Source of the DNA: CBDCKN01 sp965219035
Lineage (GTDB): Bacteria; Gemmatimonadota; Gemmatimonadetes; Longimicrobiales; Gaopeijiaceae
Assembly: GCA_965219035.1 (NCBI GenBank)
Contig: CBDCMR010000004.1
Coordinates: 1,488,001-1,552,000, forward strand
Length of the DNA: 64,000 nucleotides
Direction of reading: 5' to 3'
Part shown: piece after piece, positions 61,788-64,000 of the stretch
Position numbering within the stretch: position 1 is the stretch's first letter
Layout of the letters: the number at the start of each line of letters is the position of its first letter
The notes under the pieces: model-generated
What the model was told of the DNA's origin: nothing
Seen by the model: the letters and a program-made list of their open reading frames with translations, nothing else
The model's database searches: none
Translations under genes and position numbers: made by a program

Positions 61788-62659
61788 GACCAGTGCCGAA
61801 TCAGGATCAGGAGCCCGTAGGTGAAGGGCACAGTGAAGTACAGCGCATCCAGCCGATCGAGGACTCCGCCGTGTCCCGGGAGCAGGTGGCTGGAGTCCTT
61901 CACGCCTGCCTCACGCTTGATGACCGACTCGGCCAGGTCGCCCACCTGGCCCACCGGCGCGATGAGGGCACTCACACCGGCCGCGCCCACCATGGAAAGG
62001 CCATGCACCGGGACAGTGGAGAGCCAGAGCCATGAATACAAAGCTCCCACGGCCACCGAGCCCCCGAGACCTCCCAAAGCTCCCACAACGGTCTTCTTCG
62101 GACTCACGGCCTCGATGAGCTTGGACTTGCCGAAGCGGGTTCCGAGGCCGTAGGCGAAGCTGTCCCCGAGCCAGGTGACCCAAATCGGGAAGATGAGGAG
62201 GACGGCCCCGTGAAAGGCGGTGGCGGCCTCGGAGCTCTGCTCCGGGAGGGCTCGAAGCAGGACCCAAAAGGACAGCGTGCCCCCCGTATAGAGGGCTCCA
62301 CCGATGGTGGTCGCGGCGGCGGCGAGGGGCTGGCCCTCCGGCCAGCGCTGCCAGAGGACCAGGGCCAGTGCCAGCAACGTGGCGGCGACCACCAGGCTCA
62401 AAGCCACCTGGGCGAAATCGTGGTAGTTCGGGTGAGTCGTCGCGAGGAGCGGCAGGACTGCTGCGACGGGGATCCCGAGCCATCGCAGCGGCCTCGATCC
62501 CCGCGTCGCCGCCATCGAGTAGTACTCACTGGCCGAGAGACCCGAGGCCACGGCCATGAGAACGCCCAGATACCAGCCGCCCCAATAGATGATCATCACC
62601 GCCATCGGAATTCCGATGGCCGCGACGATCAACCGGCTGGCCAGCTCCCCTTTGGGCAT
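61784..62659 (-). CDS. cdsA: Phosphatidate cytidylyltransferase
   Basis: 291 residues, about eight membrane helices. Makes CDP-diacylglycerol. The diagnostic C-terminal signature is GDSFAYGLGTRFGKSKLIEAVSPKKTVVGALGGL, followed by DLAESVIKREAGVKDSSHLLPGHGGVLDRLDAL. The stop overlaps the dxr start. Standard uppS-cdsA-dxr-rseP order. Confidence 0.95.
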   Translation of the reverse strand: MPKGELASRLIVAAIGIPMAVMIIYWGGWYLGVLMAVASGLSASEYYSMAATRGSRPLRWLGIPVAAVLPLLATTHPNYHDFAQVALSLVVAATLLALALVLWQRWPEGQPLAAAATTIGGALYTGGTLSFWVLLRALPEQSSEAATAFHGAVLLIFPIWVTWLGDSFAYGLGTRFGKSKLIEAVSPKKTVVGALGGLGGSVAVGALYSWLWLSTVPVHGLSMVGAAGVSALIAPVGQVGDLAESVIKREAGVKDSSHLLPGHGGVLDRLDALYFTVPFTYGLLILIRHWS

Positions 62660-62674
62660 GGGCGGGGGCGGTTC

Positions 62675-63463
62675 CTAGCTGACGGTCACACGACCGAAGC
62701 GTCGATCGCGTTCCTGGTAGTCCGAAAGAGCCCGGAAGAGATCGACCCTGGAGAAATCGGGCCACAATACGGGCGTGATGTGCAGCTCCGTGTAGGCGAG
62801 CTGCCAGAGCATGAAGTTGCTGATGCGGAGCTCCCCGGACGTGCGGATGAGAAGGTCGGGATCGGGGAGCCCCCTGGTGAAGAGGCTGTCACCGAACGAC
62901 TCCTCATCGATTTCGCGTGGGTCCAGCTCCCCCGCGGCTGCCCGCTCGGCCATGCAGCGGCACGCCCGCAGGATCTCTTCCCGGCCGGAGTACGTGATCA
63001 TGAGATTGAGACGGAGATTCATGCCTCCGGCCGTCTCGGAGACGATCTCCTCCACCGCGCCTCGAGTGGACTCGTCCAGAGCGTCCACGTTACCGAGCAC
63101 GTGGACCTCGACGCCCTGCTCCTTGAGCTCGACCCTCTCCCGCGTGGCGTACAAGCGCAACAAGCCCATGAGGGCCGTGATCTCGCGACGCGGACGCTGC
63201 CAGTTCTCCGTGGAGAAGGCGAAGAGGGTGAGTATCTCGATTCCGGCGTCGATGGAGCCTTCGATGGCCTCCCGAACCGCCTTCATGCCCTCTTTGTGGC
63301 CTGCAACACGGGGGAGGCTACGCTGCTTAGCCCATCGCCCGTTCCCATCCATGATGATGGCCACGTGTCGCGGGATCTGCCCGTGGACACGAATCTTCTG
63401 TAGGAGTTCCGAGGGTGCCATAACCAGTGAAGGCCGGTCGAGCGGATCGCAGCGAGGAGGCAC
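62675..63463 (-). CDS. uppS: Isoprenyl (undecaprenyl) diphosphate synthase
   Basis: 262 residues from GTG 63463, or 248 from ATG 63421. Catalytic D39 in HVAIIMDGNGRWAKQR, then RVAGHKEGM, LYAFSTENWQRP-equivalent LFAFSTENWQRPRREI, and the substrate Arg pair in DPDLLIRTSGELRISNFMLWQLAYTELHIT. Makes the lipid carrier for wall synthesis. Lies between frr and cdsA. Confidence 0.95.
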   Translation of the reverse strand: MPPRCDPLDRPSLVMAPSELLQKIRVHGQIPRHVAIIMDGNGRWAKQRSLPRVAGHKEGMKAVREAIEGSIDAGIEILTLFAFSTENWQRPRREITALMGLLRLYATRERVELKEQGVEVHVLGNVDALDESTRGAVEEIVSETAGGMNLRLNLMITYSGREEILRACRCMAERAAAGELDPREIDEESFGDSLFTRGLPDPDLLIRTSGELRISNFMLWQLAYTELHITPVLWPDFSRVDLFRALSDYQERDRRFGRVTVS

Positions 63464-63472
63464 GGCGACCGG

Positions 63473-64000
63473 CTAGATGGCCATCACCTCCTTCTCCTTG
63501 TGCCGGAGCATCTCGTCGATCTTCCGGGCATAATCGTCCGTCATCTTCTGGATCTCTTCGAGCTGCCGGTGGCCCTCGTCCTCACCTGTCTCATGCTCCC
63601 TGATGGCGTTCTTGATGTCGTCGTTACCCACCTTGCGGGCATGCCGGATCGAGACCCGGCCCTCCTCGGCCATCTGGTGTAGCAGCTTGACGTACTCCTT
63701 CCGACGCTCCTCGTTCAGCGGCGGAATCGGAACGCGGATCAGGTTCCCGTCGTTGGCGGGATTGAGTCCCAGGTCGGCCGTCAGGACCGCCCGCTCGATG
63801 TCGCCGAGGAGCCCCTTGTCGTACGGCTGGATCACGAGGAGGGAAGCTTCCGGCGTCGAGATGTTGGCCACCTGATTGAGCGGCATCTTTGAGCCGTAGG
63901 CGTCGACCCGTACGGTGTCAAGGAGGGCGGGAGTCGCTTTGCCCGTTCGAACAGTCGCGAACTCGCGGCGCAGCGCTTCGATGGCGTCATCCATCCGTGA
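63473..64000 (-). CDS. frr: Ribosome recycling factor (5' end beyond window)
   Basis: About 175 codons are seen to the window edge. The MDDAIEALRREFATVRTGKATPALLDTVRVDAYG segment is the interior of RRF, normally preceded by about 10-15 residues, and the frame stays open into the last bases (TCACGG before ATG), so the true start is outside. PLNQVANISTPEASLLVIQPYDKGLLGDIERAV and IRVPIPPLNEERRKEYVKLLHQMAEEGRVSIRHARKVGN are family blocks. Splits post-termination ribosomes with EF-G. Confidence 0.95.
   Translation of the reverse strand, partial: SRMDDAIEALRREFATVRTGKATPALLDTVRVDAYGSKMPLNQVANISTPEASLLVIQPYDKGLLGDIERAVLTADLGLNPANDGNLIRVPIPPLNEERRKEYVKLLHQMAEEGRVSIRHARKVGNDDIKNAIREHETGEDEGHRQLEEIQKMTDDYARKIDEMLRHKEKEVMAI

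Overview
The window is about 64 kb of GC-rich (roughly 60-65% by eye) bacterial chromosome, gene-dense, with most genes on the minus strand in tight operons coupled through ATGA/GTGA overlaps. The gene content (DUF4159 and DUF4175 proteins, the secreted family usually mislabelled asparagine synthetase B, a Bacteroidota-type alternative GlmU, GatCAB, a Q/E-rich IF-2 leader) points to a member of Gemmatimonadota or a close relative in the FCB group. That assignment is inference from gene content; no rRNA or tRNA gene was seen.

Layout. 1-8.9 kb: minus-strand run rsmI - DUF4159 - DUF4175 - TPR protein - secreted GATase-like protein - a DinG-type helicase with a JAB/RadC-like N-terminus (cut by the window edge). 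9-13 kb: thioredoxin, methylmalonyl-CoA epimerase, small secreted proteins, an M48 lipoprotein protease and RidA. 13-17.8 kb: hisS, a small membrane protein, proS, a 33-codon lysA remnant and guaA. 17.9-25.8 kb: mreB-mreC-mreD-mrdA-rodA-accD-folC. 26-28.9 kb: M16 protease, ald, dut. 29.4-40.1 kb: the classic rimP-nusA-(ylxQ)-infB-ylxP-rbfA-truB-ribF-rpsO-pnp operon with a promoter and leader terminator in front of rimP. 40.2-46 kb: a phasin-like protein, murA (with the fosfomycin-resistant Cys-to-Asp active site), then a plus-strand set of PTS EIIA, PII-like protein, cation/proton antiporter, DUF948-like protein and phospholipase C-like protein. 46-54.8 kb: serS, a histidine kinase, PcrA/UvrD helicase and gatCAB. 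55-59 kb: a lone receiver protein, mannose-1-phosphate guanylyltransferase, alternative GlmU and a YycJ-like hydrolase. 59-64 kb: frr-uppS-cdsA-dxr-rseP.

The most unusual layer is intergenic. At least eight places carry short non-coding elements with terminal inverted repeats, in two families (family A ends TAGTGT...ACACTA; family B ends CTAG + AGGCTGTTGAAGAAG). Several end exactly on the stop codon of a gene (trxA, infB, rseP, rpsO), so that the element terminus supplies the TAG. Both families carry the same internal hairpins: an arm ACC(C)gCG.. and its partner ..CGtGG(G)T closed by a GAA (or GTTA/GATA) loop, with stem changes that compensate each other and an invariant G.T pair. No transposase for them is present here, so they look non-autonomous. 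This is the best candidate for an undescribed system in the window.

Functionally the window combines cell-envelope synthesis (Mre/Rod, MurA, GlmU-like, UppS, CdsA, RseP), translation (tRNA synthetases, GatCAB, IF-2, NusA operon, RRF) and isoprenoid supply (Dxr). It is a housekeeping region rather than an accessory island.
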